Origin: Rhizobium alarense
GTDB lineage: Bacteria; Pseudomonadota; Alphaproteobacteria; Rhizobiales; Rhizobiaceae
Reading direction: 5' to 3'
Length of the DNA stretch: 64,000 nucleotides
Assembly: GCF_021555155.1 (NCBI RefSeq)
Contig: NZ_JAKGBU010000010.1
Location: 1-64,000, forward strand
Shown: one piece after another, positions 17,750 through 26,555 of the stretch
Layout of the letters: every line of letters starts with the position of its first letter
How positions within the stretch are numbered: the first letter of the stretch is position 1
Position numbers and translations under genes: made by a program
Notes under the pieces: model-generated
Database searches by the model: none
Seen by the model: the letters and a program-made list of their open reading frames with translations, nothing else
Told to the model about the DNA's origin: nothing

Positions 17750-17907
17750 TGCCGCCCCCTCATCCCGCTGCCGCGACCTTCTCCCCGGTGGGGAGAAGAG
17801 GCCCGTTGCGATGCCGTTGCCGACGGCTGACGTTGTGCCGGACGGTCCGGTGTGGGTTCTTCTCCCCGGCGGGGAGACGGTGCCGGCAGGCGGATGAGGG
17901 GGCGGCA
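17750..17907. repeat. RIME-like intergenic palindromic repeat
   Basis: The ends are a perfect 16-base inverted repeat: TGCCGCCCCCTCATCC (17750-17765) and its complement (17892-17907). Two inner hairpins share CTTCTCCCC-GG-(T/C)GGGGAGA sequences near 17778 and 17855. This mosaic of palindromes, with the CCCTCATCC and TTCTCCCC modules, resembles RIME elements of rhizobial intergenic regions. It sits between two convergent genes, the usual place. The rest of the 363-base gap holds only the weak terminator-like hairpin. Confidence 0.65.
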
Positions 17908-17945
17908 ACCGCTTCGTCCGCGAATATGGTTCCCGACCGCGAACG

Positions 17946-18449
<504 letters not shown>

Positions 18450-18514
18450 TCAACGGTGCCCTTGGGCGAACATGCAGGGAGGCTTAACCCGCATGGCGCG
18501 CGGGGGCCTTCTGC

Positions 18515-18675
18515 CTGCTCTCTTTCATCCGGACTGTAACCGTCGGCTCCGGCATCGCACCGGATCTGCTGACCCTTCCGTTTCACCGGAAGGCGCTCGC
18601 GGGCTCCGGGCGCAACATGGCGACATGCCTTGCCCGATACCGCCGGTGGGGAATTTCGCCCCGCCCTGAGAACGA
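18515..18675 (-). promoter_or_regulatory. FMN riboswitch (RFN element) controlling ribH2
   Basis: Read on the minus strand, the conserved RFN blocks appear in order: TCAGGGCGGGGCGAAATTCC and CCACCGGCGGTA near the 5' end, AGCCCGCGAGCG in the middle, then GGTCAGCAGATCCGGTG, GCCGACGGTTACAGTCCGG and ATGAAAGAG at the 3' end. This aptamer binds FMN and lowers expression of riboflavin genes. Between it and ribH2 a CCCGC...GCGGG hairpin could act in the expression platform; no clear T-run is seen, so control may be at translation. The assignment is firm from sequence. Confidence 0.95.
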
Positions 18676-18723
18676 CGGCAAGCTAAATTGTGTGCTTTGC
18701 GAAATCAAGCTTGGAATCAATAG

Positions 18724-19074
18724 TCATTCGATAGGGGATTTTCCACAAAGTGTAATTATAGATGAAATGCTAAACATCAATAAGTATGCTAGAATACAAA
18801 TTAAAATAAAAGAAAATTTTTGCAGAATGCCGTTCGATAGATAATAGTATAAGGCCGAACTTCCGACTCCAGTCAGGGACAATAACAAAAATATGATTAT
18901 TTTCGATCGAGGACAAAAGCTTATATTCAGCATTTCTGCCGATATGCCGTATCCGGAGAGCAGGCCAATTGCTGATATGTAGTGTATTATCTCGAGACCA
19001 TTTGGAACTGGGAGGCTTATTTGACTAAAAAAATAGCCGCACGTCGCTACAATCGTAAATAAAAAAGTTTTCAT
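18724..19074 (-). CDS. Small polytopic membrane protein of unknown function
   Basis: 116 residues, strongly hydrophobic, with about four predicted membrane segments (roughly 3-22, 30-50, 58-78 and 84-108). Its ATG overlaps the stop of the secreted-protein gene before it (ATGA), so the two are translationally coupled. Codon use is AT-rich, as in its partner and unlike the rest of the window. I do not recognise the family. A small membrane partner of an exported protein could be an immunity, tethering or export factor, but nothing in the sequence proves any of these. Confidence 0.6.
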   Translation of the reverse strand: MKTFLFTIVATCGYFFSQISLPVPNGLEIIHYISAIGLLSGYGISAEMLNISFCPRSKIIIFLLLSLTGVGSSALYYYLSNGILQKFSFILICILAYLLMFSISSIITLCGKSPIE

Positions 19075-19976
19075 TTTAATACTGGGAGGGTGATTGTGCC
19101 GGTCGTTACTGGCTTATTATTGCTATCTAAAATTATCACATCCCTTTGTGCGTTCTCAATGGAGATCTTTCCATTTATGTTGTCGATCGCTTTTCCATAT
19201 ACTACGAGGCTGGTTTCATTTTTTTTACTTATCGGCGATTCTTTGAGCCATCCTGCCCAGTCCTCCAGATAATTATCCCCAATCCCAAATTTCTCGTTTC
19301 CAATAAAATAAAATTCGCCAATTTGATTTGTATTTCTGCTAGAAATTTCATCTATTGCCTCATGGGACCAAATTTCAGAAATATTTTGCACTACTCCATA
19401 ATAACCGCTGTCAGAAATTAATTCAAAATTTGAGATATACCCACCTTCGGATACGTCATAGTTGGCGTAAAAACTAACTGTTATTGTTTGTCCGTTGCGA
19501 GTGTAGCTTGTCGTAATCGAGCTTCTATTTCTATTAATTTCAGATTTTTCTACTTCCGCCTTTTTGTAAACTGCCGTATTCTGAACAGTGTTGTTGGCTC
19601 CGTATATAAGTGGAGCGTCGTCGTCAATTTCGGACTCGCTTGTGTTGGAGATAGGATATGTATTGCAATATATTCCGCCTGGCGAGAGTGGCGATGCTAT
19701 AGGAATCTTAATGTTTGCCTTCGGCCAGCTTACGTTTATGTGGGAGGATTTATGGCTGTTGAGAATGTAATTCCATACCCAACTAACTGAAGTGCTTTTG
19801 TCTACATCAGAGGCCCACGTGAATTCGGCACTCCCGCTGTTAACGTGTCCAACAATTGCGCTAGGCGGGGTCGCATCGAACTTAGTCGTATCACAAGCTT
19901 CCGCACACACAGGCGTCAGGTTGGTCCCGAACATGGCCAACGAAACAAACCAAATTGAACAAGCCTGCAACGACAT
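19071..19976 (-). CDS. Secreted protein of unknown function in AT-rich insert
   Basis: 301 residues from the ATG at 19976, which follows AGGGGGACC at good spacing. The N-terminus is a Sec signal peptide (hydrophobic to about residue 24, cleavage likely after CAEA or nearby). The mature part is rich in Asn, Ser, Thr and Ile with alternating hydrophobic patterns that suggest a beta-rich fold, and has two Cys (in EACDTTKF and IYCNTY) that could form a disulphide. No catalytic motif or known domain is apparent to me. It is the first gene of a two-gene coupled unit with the membrane protein after it. Confidence 0.65.
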   Translation of the reverse strand: MSLQACSIWFVSLAMFGTNLTPVCAEACDTTKFDATPPSAIVGHVNSGSAEFTWASDVDKSTSVSWVWNYILNSHKSSHINVSWPKANIKIPIASPLSPGGIYCNTYPISNTSESEIDDDAPLIYGANNTVQNTAVYKKAEVEKSEINRNRSSITTSYTRNGQTITVSFYANYDVSEGGYISNFELISDSGYYGVVQNISEIWSHEAIDEISSRNTNQIGEFYFIGNEKFGIGDNYLEDWAGWLKESPISKKNETSLVVYGKAIDNINGKISIENAQRDVIILDSNNKPVTTGTITLPVLK

Positions 19977-20041
19977 GTTTGGTCCCCCTGCTTCCAATCA
20001 ACTGTAGCACGAGTATGTTGATCTTAGAAGGGCGGGCTTGC

Positions 20042-21103
20042 TCAGTCGCGGATCACAAGCAGTTCGCTTGCGGTGAATTTCAGCGCCACCGTCTGGCCGG
20101 CAGACGGCGGGGCGATACCCGGATTGTTGAACATGTCGAACGAGATGACATGGCCGCCGACGTCCATGCGCGTGCGGATGACTGAGCCGAGGAAGTTCGA
20201 GGAGACGACCTTGCCCGACAGGGCGGTATCGCCCTTGGCGTCGGGAGCGATCGATCCGCTTTCTGGGCGAAGCGCCAGCGACAGCGTGTCACCGGCCTTG
20301 GCGCCGCCGATCGATTCGCGCAGCGTCACGCCCTGATCGCCGATCGTGACGCGGTTGGCGGCCGGATCGACCACCTTCGCCTCGATGAGGTTCAGCGTGC
20401 CGACGAAATTGGCGACGAAGCGGGTCGCCGGCCGGTTGTAGATCTCCGCGGGCTTGCCGATCTGGTCGGCGCGGCCGGCATTCATCACGACGATGCGGTC
20501 CGAGATCGACAGGGCCTCTTCCTGGTCGTGCGTCACGAAGACCGTGGTGATGCCGAGCTGCTGCTGGATCATCCGGATTTCCTCGCGCAGCGAGACGCGG
20601 ATCTTGGCGTCGAGCGCCGACAGCGGCTCGTCGAGCAGCAGCACCTGCGGCTTGGGCGCGAGCGCCCGGGCGAGCGCGACGCGCTGCTGCTGGCCGCCGG
20701 ACATCTGGAACGGGTAGCGCTCGGCGAGATGGTCGAGGTGGATGAGGCTCAGCATCTCCTTGACGCGGGCATCGATCTCGGCTTTCGGCCGGCCGGCGAT
20801 CTTGAGGCCGAAGGCGACGTTGTCGGCGACGTTCATATTGGGAAACAGCGCATAGGCCTGGAACACCATGCCGATGTTGCGCTGGTTCGGCTTCAGGTTC
20901 TGCTGGCTCTTGCCGTCGATGGCGATGGTGCCGCCCGACGGGCTCTCGAAGCCGGCGATCATGCGCAGCACGGTGGTCTTGCCGCAGCCGGACGGCCCGA
21001 GGAAGGAGACGAACTCGCCCTTCTCGATCGTCATGTTGAAGTCCTTCACGACCTGCACCGGCCCAAACGACTTTTGAATATTGCTCAGCGTCAAAAAGCT
21101 CAT
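20042..21103 (-). CDS. ABC transporter ATPase, PotA/FbpC type
   Basis: 353 residues. Walker A GPSGCGKT near 36-43, Q-loop FQAYALFP near 83, signature MSGGQQQR near 133, Walker B VLLLDEPLSALDAK near 155 and switch His in FVTHDQEEA near 192 are all canonical. A C-terminal TOBE region follows from about residue 230. It ends the operon of a binding protein and two permeases on the minus strand. Such systems carry polyamines, iron, phosphonates or opine-like amines. The adjacent RpiR regulator and amine-type catabolic genes suggest a small amine-containing substrate. Confidence 0.88.
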   Translation of the reverse strand: MSFLTLSNIQKSFGPVQVVKDFNMTIEKGEFVSFLGPSGCGKTTVLRMIAGFESPSGGTIAIDGKSQQNLKPNQRNIGMVFQAYALFPNMNVADNVAFGLKIAGRPKAEIDARVKEMLSLIHLDHLAERYPFQMSGGQQQRVALARALAPKPQVLLLDEPLSALDAKIRVSLREEIRMIQQQLGITTVFVTHDQEEALSISDRIVVMNAGRADQIGKPAEIYNRPATRFVANFVGTLNLIEAKVVDPAANRVTIGDQGVTLRESIGGAKAGDTLSLALRPESGSIAPDAKGDTALSGKVVSSNFLGSVIRTRMDVGGHVISFDMFNNPGIAPPSAGQTVALKFTASELLVIRD

Positions 21104-21115
21104 ACGAAAAAATCC

Positions 21116-21898
21116 TCAGGCCTGGCGCGGCGCGGTTTTCTGGAAACGGGAGACCAGCTGGATCAGCCCGAGGCAGCCCCAGGTGATGCCGAAGGCGATG
21201 ACGGCAAGTGCCGCCGGCTCGTAGGCACGGTTGGCGCCGAGAAGCTGCATGTAGGGACCGAAGGCCGGCCTGTTGAGCAGCGCCGCCATGGTGAACTCGC
21301 CGATGACGATGGCGAAGGTCAGGAAGGCGCCGGACAGCACCGCGACCAGCACGTTCGGCAGGATGATGCGGGCAAGGATCGTCGTCCAGCCCGCGCCGAG
21401 GCTCTGCGCCGCTTCCGTCAGGGTTGCGACGTCGATGGTGCGCAGGCCCGTGTCAACCGCCCGGTACATGTAGGGCAGCGCCAGCGTCGCATAGCCGAAC
21501 ATCAGGAGGATGTTGGTGCCGATCGTCGAGCCGGTCAGCGGCAGCCAGCTCGAGGTGTTGTAGAGCCGGATATAGCCGAAGACGATGACGATCGCCGGAA
21601 TGACGAGCGGCAGCAGCGTCACGAACTCGATATAGGGCCTGAGACCCGGCAGCTTGAGGCGCACCCAGTAGGCGGTCGGCACGACGAGCAGGATGCCGAA
21701 GACGATGGTGAAGAGCGCCTGCATCACCGAGTAGCCGAAGGTCTCCTGGAAGCGCGGATCGCCCAGCACCTTGGCATAGGCGTCGAAGGAATATTCGCCG
21801 CGCCGCATCTTGAGCGAGAAGTTGGTCATGCCGACGAGCGGCAGGGTGAAATAGAGGAGGCCGAATATGAGCGCTCCCCAGGCCCAGAGCTTCTTCAT
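21116..21898 (-). CDS. ABC transporter permease, PotC type
   Basis: 260 residues with about six membrane segments. The EAA loop reads LTEAAQSLGAGWTTILARII near residue 175. The start at 21898 overlaps the stop of the other permease (ATGA); longer upstream extensions of this frame have no family resemblance. It partners the PotB-type permease. Confidence 0.87.
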   Translation of the reverse strand: MKKLWAWGALIFGLLYFTLPLVGMTNFSLKMRRGEYSFDAYAKVLGDPRFQETFGYSVMQALFTIVFGILLVVPTAYWVRLKLPGLRPYIEFVTLLPLVIPAIVIVFGYIRLYNTSSWLPLTGSTIGTNILLMFGYATLALPYMYRAVDTGLRTIDVATLTEAAQSLGAGWTTILARIILPNVLVAVLSGAFLTFAIVIGEFTMAALLNRPAFGPYMQLLGANRAYEPAALAVIAFGITWGCLGLIQLVSRFQKTAPRQA

Positions 21899-22785
21899 TT
21901 GAGCCACCTTTCGCTGCGGGCGCGCAGCCAGATGTAGATCGCGTTGGCGATGCCGGTCACGACGATCATGCCGAAGGCGAGCGCGTAGCCGAGATGGGGG
22001 TCTCCGAGCACGTCGCCGCGGATCTGGGCGAAGAGCAGGATGGGCACGATGGAGAGCGACGAGCCGGTGAGCGCGATGGCGGTCGCGACCGCTCCGAAGG
22101 CGTTGGCGAAGAGCAGCGCCAGCGTGCCGAGCAGCGACGGCAGCAGGATCGGGAAGGCGACCAGCCGCCAATATTGCGCATTGGTGGCGCCGAGGATGGA
22201 TGCCGCTTCTCTCCACTCCCGCTTCAGCCCGTCGAGCGCCGGCGTGATGATGAGGATCATCAGCGGGATCTGGAAGAACAGATAGGTGATCGTCAGCCCC
22301 CAGAAGGAGAGCAGGTTGAAGCCGAGCAGGCGCAGGTCGATGCCGAGCTGGGTCTTCAGGAAGACCGTGACGAGACCGACGGGGCCGAGCGTCGCCAGAA
22401 AGGCGAAGGCGAGGGGCACGCCCGCGAAGTTCGAGGCGACGCCGGAGAAGGTCAGCAGCGGCCCGCGGATCGCCTGGGGAAGACCGCCCAGCACCACCGC
22501 CGATGCGACGGCGAAGCCGATCGCGCAGCCGAGCACTGCGGATGCGATGCTGATCTTGATCGAGATCCAGTAGGCGGCGAGGATCGAGTCCGTGAAAAGA
22601 CCGCGGATATTGGCGAGCGTGAAGCTGCCGTCCGGCGTCTGGAAGGCGCCGAGGACGATCCGCATCGTCGGCAGGATCAGAAACAGGAGAACAAAAATTG
22701 CAAAAGGGAGAATGCCGAGCCAGTGCAGCGGGAGGCGGAAGGGTGCTTTCGACGGCTGGTCGGGTTTTATGTTTTGCAAAGACAT
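21895..22785 (-). CDS. ABC transporter permease, PotB type
   Basis: 296 residues, first membrane segment near 22-44 after a short polar N-terminus (MSLQNIKPDQPSKAP). The EAA loop is REAASILGATNAQYWRLVAFP near residue 200. The start at 22785 is chosen because the 29 upstream in-frame codons translate a GC-rich hairpin region, not protein-like sequence. First permease gene of this operon. Confidence 0.86.
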   Translation of the reverse strand: MSLQNIKPDQPSKAPFRLPLHWLGILPFAIFVLLFLILPTMRIVLGAFQTPDGSFTLANIRGLFTDSILAAYWISIKISIASAVLGCAIGFAVASAVVLGGLPQAIRGPLLTFSGVASNFAGVPLAFAFLATLGPVGLVTVFLKTQLGIDLRLLGFNLLSFWGLTITYLFFQIPLMILIITPALDGLKREWREAASILGATNAQYWRLVAFPILLPSLLGTLALLFANAFGAVATAIALTGSSLSIVPILLFAQIRGDVLGDPHLGYALAFGMIVVTGIANAIYIWLRARSERWLK

Positions 22786-22838
22786 AAACTTTGCCTCGTA
22801 TCCGCGCCCCTCATGGGCGGGCTTATCGGGAGGGGAGA

Positions 22839-22864
22839 ACCGCCCCGGCCGAAACCGGGGCGGT
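22839..22864 (-). other. Strong intercistronic hairpin after binding-protein gene
   Basis: ACCGCCCCGG (22839-22848) and CCGGGGCGGT (22855-22864) form a 10-base-pair perfect stem with a 6-base loop, just after the binding-protein stop and before the permease gene. No T-run follows. It most likely protects the upstream mRNA so that the binding protein is made in excess. Confidence 0.6.
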
Positions 22865-22878
22865 GAAGGCATCGGCGC

Positions 22879-23985
22879 TTACTGGACGTTGGCGCCGACG
22901 ACCGAGTCCCAGCCGCCGGTCACGGCTGCCTTGTTGGCGTCGACTTCTTCCAGCGTCGGGAAGTAGGCCTTTTCGTAGGATTCGGCCGGCGGCAGCTTGT
23001 CGAGCATTTCCTGCGGAACCTTGCCGGCCTTGACCATGGCGTTGAAGCGTGCCGGGTGGCAATAGCCCTTCAGCCAGCCGAGCTGGCCGTCGTCGGAATA
23101 GAGGTGTTCCATCCAGAGCTTGGCGGCGTTCGGATGCGGTGCGAAGGCCGAGATGCCCTGAACATAGACGCCGGCGAGCACGCCCGATGCCGGAACGACG
23201 ACCTCGACCGGCGGGTTGCCGGCAAGCGTGTCCTTGGCGGCAAGCGCGTTGTAGTCCCACATGACGACGATCGGGGTTGCGCCCTGGGCGAGCGTGCCGG
23301 ACTTGCCGATGACCGGAACGAAGTTGCCGGCCTTGTTGAGGTCGCCGAAGTACTTCAGGCCCGCCTCGCCGGCATCCTTGCCGGCGGCCGCGCCCGAAGC
23401 CATGCCGGCGGCGAGAACGCCGAGGATCGCCTGGTTCGAGGCGCGCGGGTCGCCTGCGAGAGCCACCTGGCCGGCATATTCCGGCTTCAGGAGATCGGCC
23501 CAGTCAGCCGGCGTGTTGGAAACCAGGTCCTTGTTCACCAGCAGCGACATCACGCCATAGTAGTCGCCGTACCAGTAGCCTTCGGCGTCCTTGACGTTTT
23601 CCGGGATCTCGTCCCAGGTCGAGACCTTGTAGGGCTGCAGCAGGCCTTCGGCCTTCATCTGCGGGCCGAAGGCGAGACCGACGTCGACGACGTCCGGCGA
23701 CTGCGGGCCCATATTGTCCTTGTTGGCCTTGATGGCTTCCACTTCGTCGGCGGAGCCGGCGTCGGGGTTCAGTTCGTTGACCTGGATCTCCGGGTACTTC
23801 GCCTTGAAGGACTCGATGACGGCGCCGTAGCCGCACCAGTCGTGCGGAAGTGCGATCGTCGTCAGCATGCCTTCTTTCTTGGCGGCTTCGATGAGCTCGG
23901 CGCTCGGCTCGGCGAAGGCGGCGGTGGAGGACAGGGCCATGCCGATGGCCGTGGAGAGGCAAAGCAGGCGTTTGGTCTGTGACAT
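22879..23985 (-). CDS. ABC transporter substrate-binding protein (PotD/FbpA-like class)
   Basis: 368 residues with a clear Sec signal peptide (MSQTKRLLCLSTAIGMALSSTAAFA, cleavage near residue 25). The mature body fits family 1 periplasmic binding proteins that serve PotA/FbpC-type importers: DVVDVGLAFGPQMKAEGLLQPYK near 98 and VVMWDYNALAAKDT near 240. Start set at MSQTKR; upstream codons are not signal-like. The ligand is not evident. The gene is the first of the operon and faces away from the RpiR gene's start. Confidence 0.85.
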   Translation of the reverse strand: MSQTKRLLCLSTAIGMALSSTAAFAEPSAELIEAAKKEGMLTTIALPHDWCGYGAVIESFKAKYPEIQVNELNPDAGSADEVEAIKANKDNMGPQSPDVVDVGLAFGPQMKAEGLLQPYKVSTWDEIPENVKDAEGYWYGDYYGVMSLLVNKDLVSNTPADWADLLKPEYAGQVALAGDPRASNQAILGVLAAGMASGAAAGKDAGEAGLKYFGDLNKAGNFVPVIGKSGTLAQGATPIVVMWDYNALAAKDTLAGNPPVEVVVPASGVLAGVYVQGISAFAPHPNAAKLWMEHLYSDDGQLGWLKGYCHPARFNAMVKAGKVPQEMLDKLPPAESYEKAYFPTLEEVDANKAAVTGGWDSVVGANVQ

Positions 23986-24096
23986 CACGGGTGTTCTCCT
24001 TTTGCGTGTCATTCCATGTCGGCGAAGCTGATAGCGGTGGCAGATGAACCTTATGTGACAGTAATATTTCGGTTTTTCCCGTCCGGCATTCCCGGC

Positions 24097-24975
24097 TCAG
24101 CGCGGCCTCCGGAAGAGCCTGCTCGCCTCGAACAGGCCCTCCAGCTCCTTCATGCGGTCGCGGGTGTCATCCCAGCTCGCGCTCTGGACCGTTTCGATCA
24201 GCGCCTCGACGATGAACAGGGTGACGACGGACGAGTCCCAGGCCGACGGCGCCTCGATCTGGACGCGGAACACGCGGGTCGCCGCCTTGGCGACGGGCGA
24301 CGCCCACTGGTCCGTGAAGAGCACGATCTCGACGCCCCGTTCCCGCGCGATCCGGCCGAGCGTCTCCATCTCCTGTTCGTACCGGCGGATGTCGAAGATC
24401 ACCAGCACGTCGCCCGGCACCATGTTCAGCACGTATTGCGGCCAGGAGCTGGGGTTGGAGGCGATCTGCGTCACGCCGGGGCGAACCACCTGCAGGTGGG
24501 TGAAGAGATAGTCGGCCAGCGCCTTGGTGATGCGGCCGCCGACGATATAGACGCTGCGATTGCGGTCCGCGATGAGGTCAGCGGCACCGTCGAAGTCGGC
24601 GGCGTCGAGCTGCGAGAGCGTTCGGCGCAGGTTGCTGGTGATCGCGTCGGCGAAGCGGTTGAGGATATGCGTTCCGGGTGCATTGCTCGCCCAGCGGTCA
24701 TGCTTGGTGATCGGGTTGGAAAGCGTCGCCTCAAGTTCGTGGTGCAAGCGGGTCTGAAAATCGGGAAAGCCGCGAAAACCGAGCTTTTGCACCATCCGCG
24801 CGACGGTCGGCGTCGAAACGCCGGCGTTCTCGGCCACCGTCGTGATGCTTCCGAGGCCGGAGACCGGATAGTTGTCGAGCAGCGATCCCGCCAGCTGCTT
24901 CTCGGCGCGTGTCAGCGCGTCGTAGCGGGCATTGATCACATCCGACACCGTCATGGATGCCTGATCGAGCGTCAA
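24097..24975 (-). CDS. RpiR-family transcriptional regulator
   Basis: 292 residues from a TTG start that has AGGGGAAC at suitable spacing; an ATG at 24954 is the alternative. The N-terminal RpiR helix-turn-helix (about 20-75, TVAENAGVSTPTVARMVQKLGFRGFPDF) is followed by a SIS domain (about 120-265). SIS domains in regulators bind phosphorylated sugars or other metabolites. It lies between the ABC operon and the divergent amidohydrolase/TRAP operon and probably controls both. Confidence 0.88.
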   Translation of the reverse strand: MTLDQASMTVSDVINARYDALTRAEKQLAGSLLDNYPVSGLGSITTVAENAGVSTPTVARMVQKLGFRGFPDFQTRLHHELEATLSNPITKHDRWASNAPGTHILNRFADAITSNLRRTLSQLDAADFDGAADLIADRNRSVYIVGGRITKALADYLFTHLQVVRPGVTQIASNPSSWPQYVLNMVPGDVLVIFDIRRYEQEMETLGRIARERGVEIVLFTDQWASPVAKAATRVFRVQIEAPSAWDSSVVTLFIVEALIETVQSASWDDTRDRMKELEGLFEASRLFRRPR

Positions 24976-25053
24976 AATTGTTCCCCTGCGTCCGGTCTTT
25001 GCCGGATTTTCTAAAATTAAACATCGCTGCCCCGATCGGAGTCAATGCTTTTT

Positions 25054-25116
25054 TTGAAGAGAATTTTTCAGAACACCGTTGACAGATGCCCAAATGTTGA
25101 AGAATTCTTTTCAGAA
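25054..25116. promoter_or_regulatory. Two near-identical 20-base repeats, likely RpiR operators
   Basis: TTGAAGAGAATTTTTCAGAA (25054-25073) and TTGAAGAATTCTTTTCAGAA (25097-25116) differ only in the centre. Each holds TGAA...TTCA half-sites, and their starts are 43 bases apart, about four helical turns. They lie in the AT-rich divergent promoter region between the RpiR gene and the amidohydrolase gene, as expected for RpiR binding sites. Confidence 0.6.
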
Positions 25117-25145
25117 ATGGACGGCCGATCAAGGGGAACGGCTTC

Positions 25146-25910
25146 GTGGGAATTCTGAGCGTCGAGGAAGGCGATCCGGTCGCCATCGAGAATGCGGACG
25201 GCCGCAGCAGGGTGATCCTTGTCTGCGAACATGCGTCACGACGCATGCCGCAGTCGCTCGGCACGCTCGGTCTGTCGGGAGAAGCGCTCGAAAGCCACAT
25301 CGCCTGGGATCCAGGTGCATTGGCCGTTGCGCGCCTGATGGCCAGGAGCCTCGACGCGACCCTCTTTTTCCAGCGCTTCTCGCGCCTCGTTTACGATTGC
25401 AACCGCCCGCCGGAATCGCCCGCCGCCATACCGGAGACGAGCGAGGTCTATGCGGTGCCGGGCAATGCGAAGTTGGGCGTTGCCGACCGGCAGGCCCGCA
25501 CGGATGCCCTCTACGTCCCGTTCCGGGGAGGGCTTTCGGCGCTCGTGCGCCAGCGCATCGCCGCCGGCCGTGCGCCGGTCATCGTCACGATGCACAGCTT
25601 CACACCCGTCTATTTTGGGCGCAACCGCACGGTGGAGATCGGCATCCTGCACGATGCCGACAGCCGCCTTGCGGACGGCATGCTCGCCGCTGCCGGCGAA
25701 AACATGCTCTACGACATCCGCCGCAACGAGCCCTACGGGCCGGAGGACGGCGTCACGCACACGCTGAAGGAGCACGGCCTTGCAAACGGCCTGCTCAACG
25801 TCATGATCGAGATCCGCAACGATCTCATCAAGGAAGAAATTGGCCAGGGGGTCGTGGCCGACTATCTGACCGGACTGCTCGTGGCGAGCATTCCGGCGGA
25901 TCAATCATAA
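25146..25910 (+). CDS. N-formylglutamate amidohydrolase family protein
   Basis: 254 residues from a GTG with AAGGGGAAC upstream. The metal-site motif LVCEHASRRMP near residue 27, RFSRLVYDCNRPPES near 78 and VTMHSFTPVYFG near 145 are typical of the HutG/FGase family. Known members hydrolyse N-formyl-L-glutamate to formate and glutamate. No other hut genes are present; instead it leads a TRAP transporter and a glutamine-synthetase-like gene, so cleavage of another N-acyl or gamma-glutamyl amide is plausible. This is an inference from context. Confidence 0.8.
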   Translation: MGILSVEEGDPVAIENADGRSRVILVCEHASRRMPQSLGTLGLSGEALESHIAWDPGALAVARLMARSLDATLFFQRFSRLVYDCNRPPESPAAIPETSEVYAVPGNAKLGVADRQARTDALYVPFRGGLSALVRQRIAAGRAPVIVTMHSFTPVYFGRNRTVEIGILHDADSRLADGMLAAAGENMLYDIRRNEPYGPEDGVTHTLKEHGLANGLLNVMIEIRNDLIKEEIGQGVVADYLTGLLVASIPADQS

Positions 25911-26045
25911 AAAGACCCGTGGGAACGACATGTCCGAGGAGACGAGGATGAACAGAAACTGGAAGGGCCGAGCAGATGCTTGTGTTGTATCACCGGGGGA
26001 TTTGCCCGGCAGTTGATCCCGTTCCCATCGAAGGGGGCAGGGGCA

Positions 26046-26555
26046 ATGCCTGAATTCGTCAAGAGCTATGTCCGCATCGTCGACACGGTCAACCGCCGGG
26101 TCGGACGCGCGACCATGTACCTCATCGTCGTGATGATGGGCATCCTGATTTATTCGTCCGTTTCGAAGACGTTCCTTCTGCCGTCGATGTGGACGCTTGA
26201 GATGGCGCAGTTCGTGATGGCCGCCTATTACCTGCTCGGGGGCGCCTATTCGCTGCAGATGGACAGCCATGTCCGCATGGACCTGGTCTATGGCCGGTGG
26301 TCCCCCAGGACGAAAGCCGCCGTCGATGCCGTGACCATCGTCATGCTCTTCGTCTATCTCGGTTTCCTGCTCTACGGCAGCATCGCGAGCACGACCTACG
26401 CCATCCAGTTCAACGAGACGAGCTACTCGGCCTGGTCGCCTTACATGGCGCCGATCAAGATCATCATGACGATCGGCATCACCCTTACTCTGCTTCAGAC
26501 AACGTCGATCTTCATCAAGGATCTGGCCGTCGCAATCGGGAGGCCGATCCAATGA
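26046..26555 (+). CDS. TRAP transporter small permease, DctQ-like
   Basis: 169 residues with four predicted membrane segments (about 22-42, 55-72, 95-115, 138-158). The start at 26046 is preceded by a weak purine-rich stretch. It overlaps the large permease gene (ATGA). DctQ joins the DctM permease in tripartite periplasmic transporters, which use a sodium or proton gradient and a binding protein to import acids and related compounds. Confidence 0.85.
   Translation: MPEFVKSYVRIVDTVNRRVGRATMYLIVVMMGILIYSSVSKTFLLPSMWTLEMAQFVMAAYYLLGGAYSLQMDSHVRMDLVYGRWSPRTKAAVDAVTIVMLFVYLGFLLYGSIASTTYAIQFNETSYSAWSPYMAPIKIIMTIGITLTLLQTTSIFIKDLAVAIGRPIQ

Larger units (their letters stand above)
18680..20010. other. 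AT-rich insert with atypical composition
   Basis: From about 18680 to 20010 the base composition falls sharply: long A/T runs are common, and codons such as AAT, ATA and TTA replace the GC-ending codons used elsewhere. Both flanks return abruptly to high GC (riboswitch at left, ABC ATPase gene at right). It carries two overlapping minus-strand genes and no visible integrase, transposase, tRNA or terminal repeat. Acquisition from a lower-GC source is the simplest reading. Confidence 0.75.

Noticed and set aside
18472-18844. Short plus-strand open frames over the riboswitch
   Set aside because: They cover the conserved FMN aptamer in antisense and have no ribosome site or family match.
18680-20010. 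Calling the AT-rich pair a toxin with immunity protein
   Set aside because: Secretion signal and membrane partner alone do not prove it; no toxin motif, secretion locus or delivery domain is visible. Left as unknown.
20528-21937. A long plus-strand open frame of about 469 codons over the ABC ATPase and permease genes
   Set aside because: Antisense shadow of conserved transporter genes; charged low-complexity translation with no recognisable motif.
25146-25910. Histidine utilisation (hutG) annotation
   Set aside because: No hutH, hutU, hutI or hutF nearby; the context is transport and amine/alcohol oxidation.
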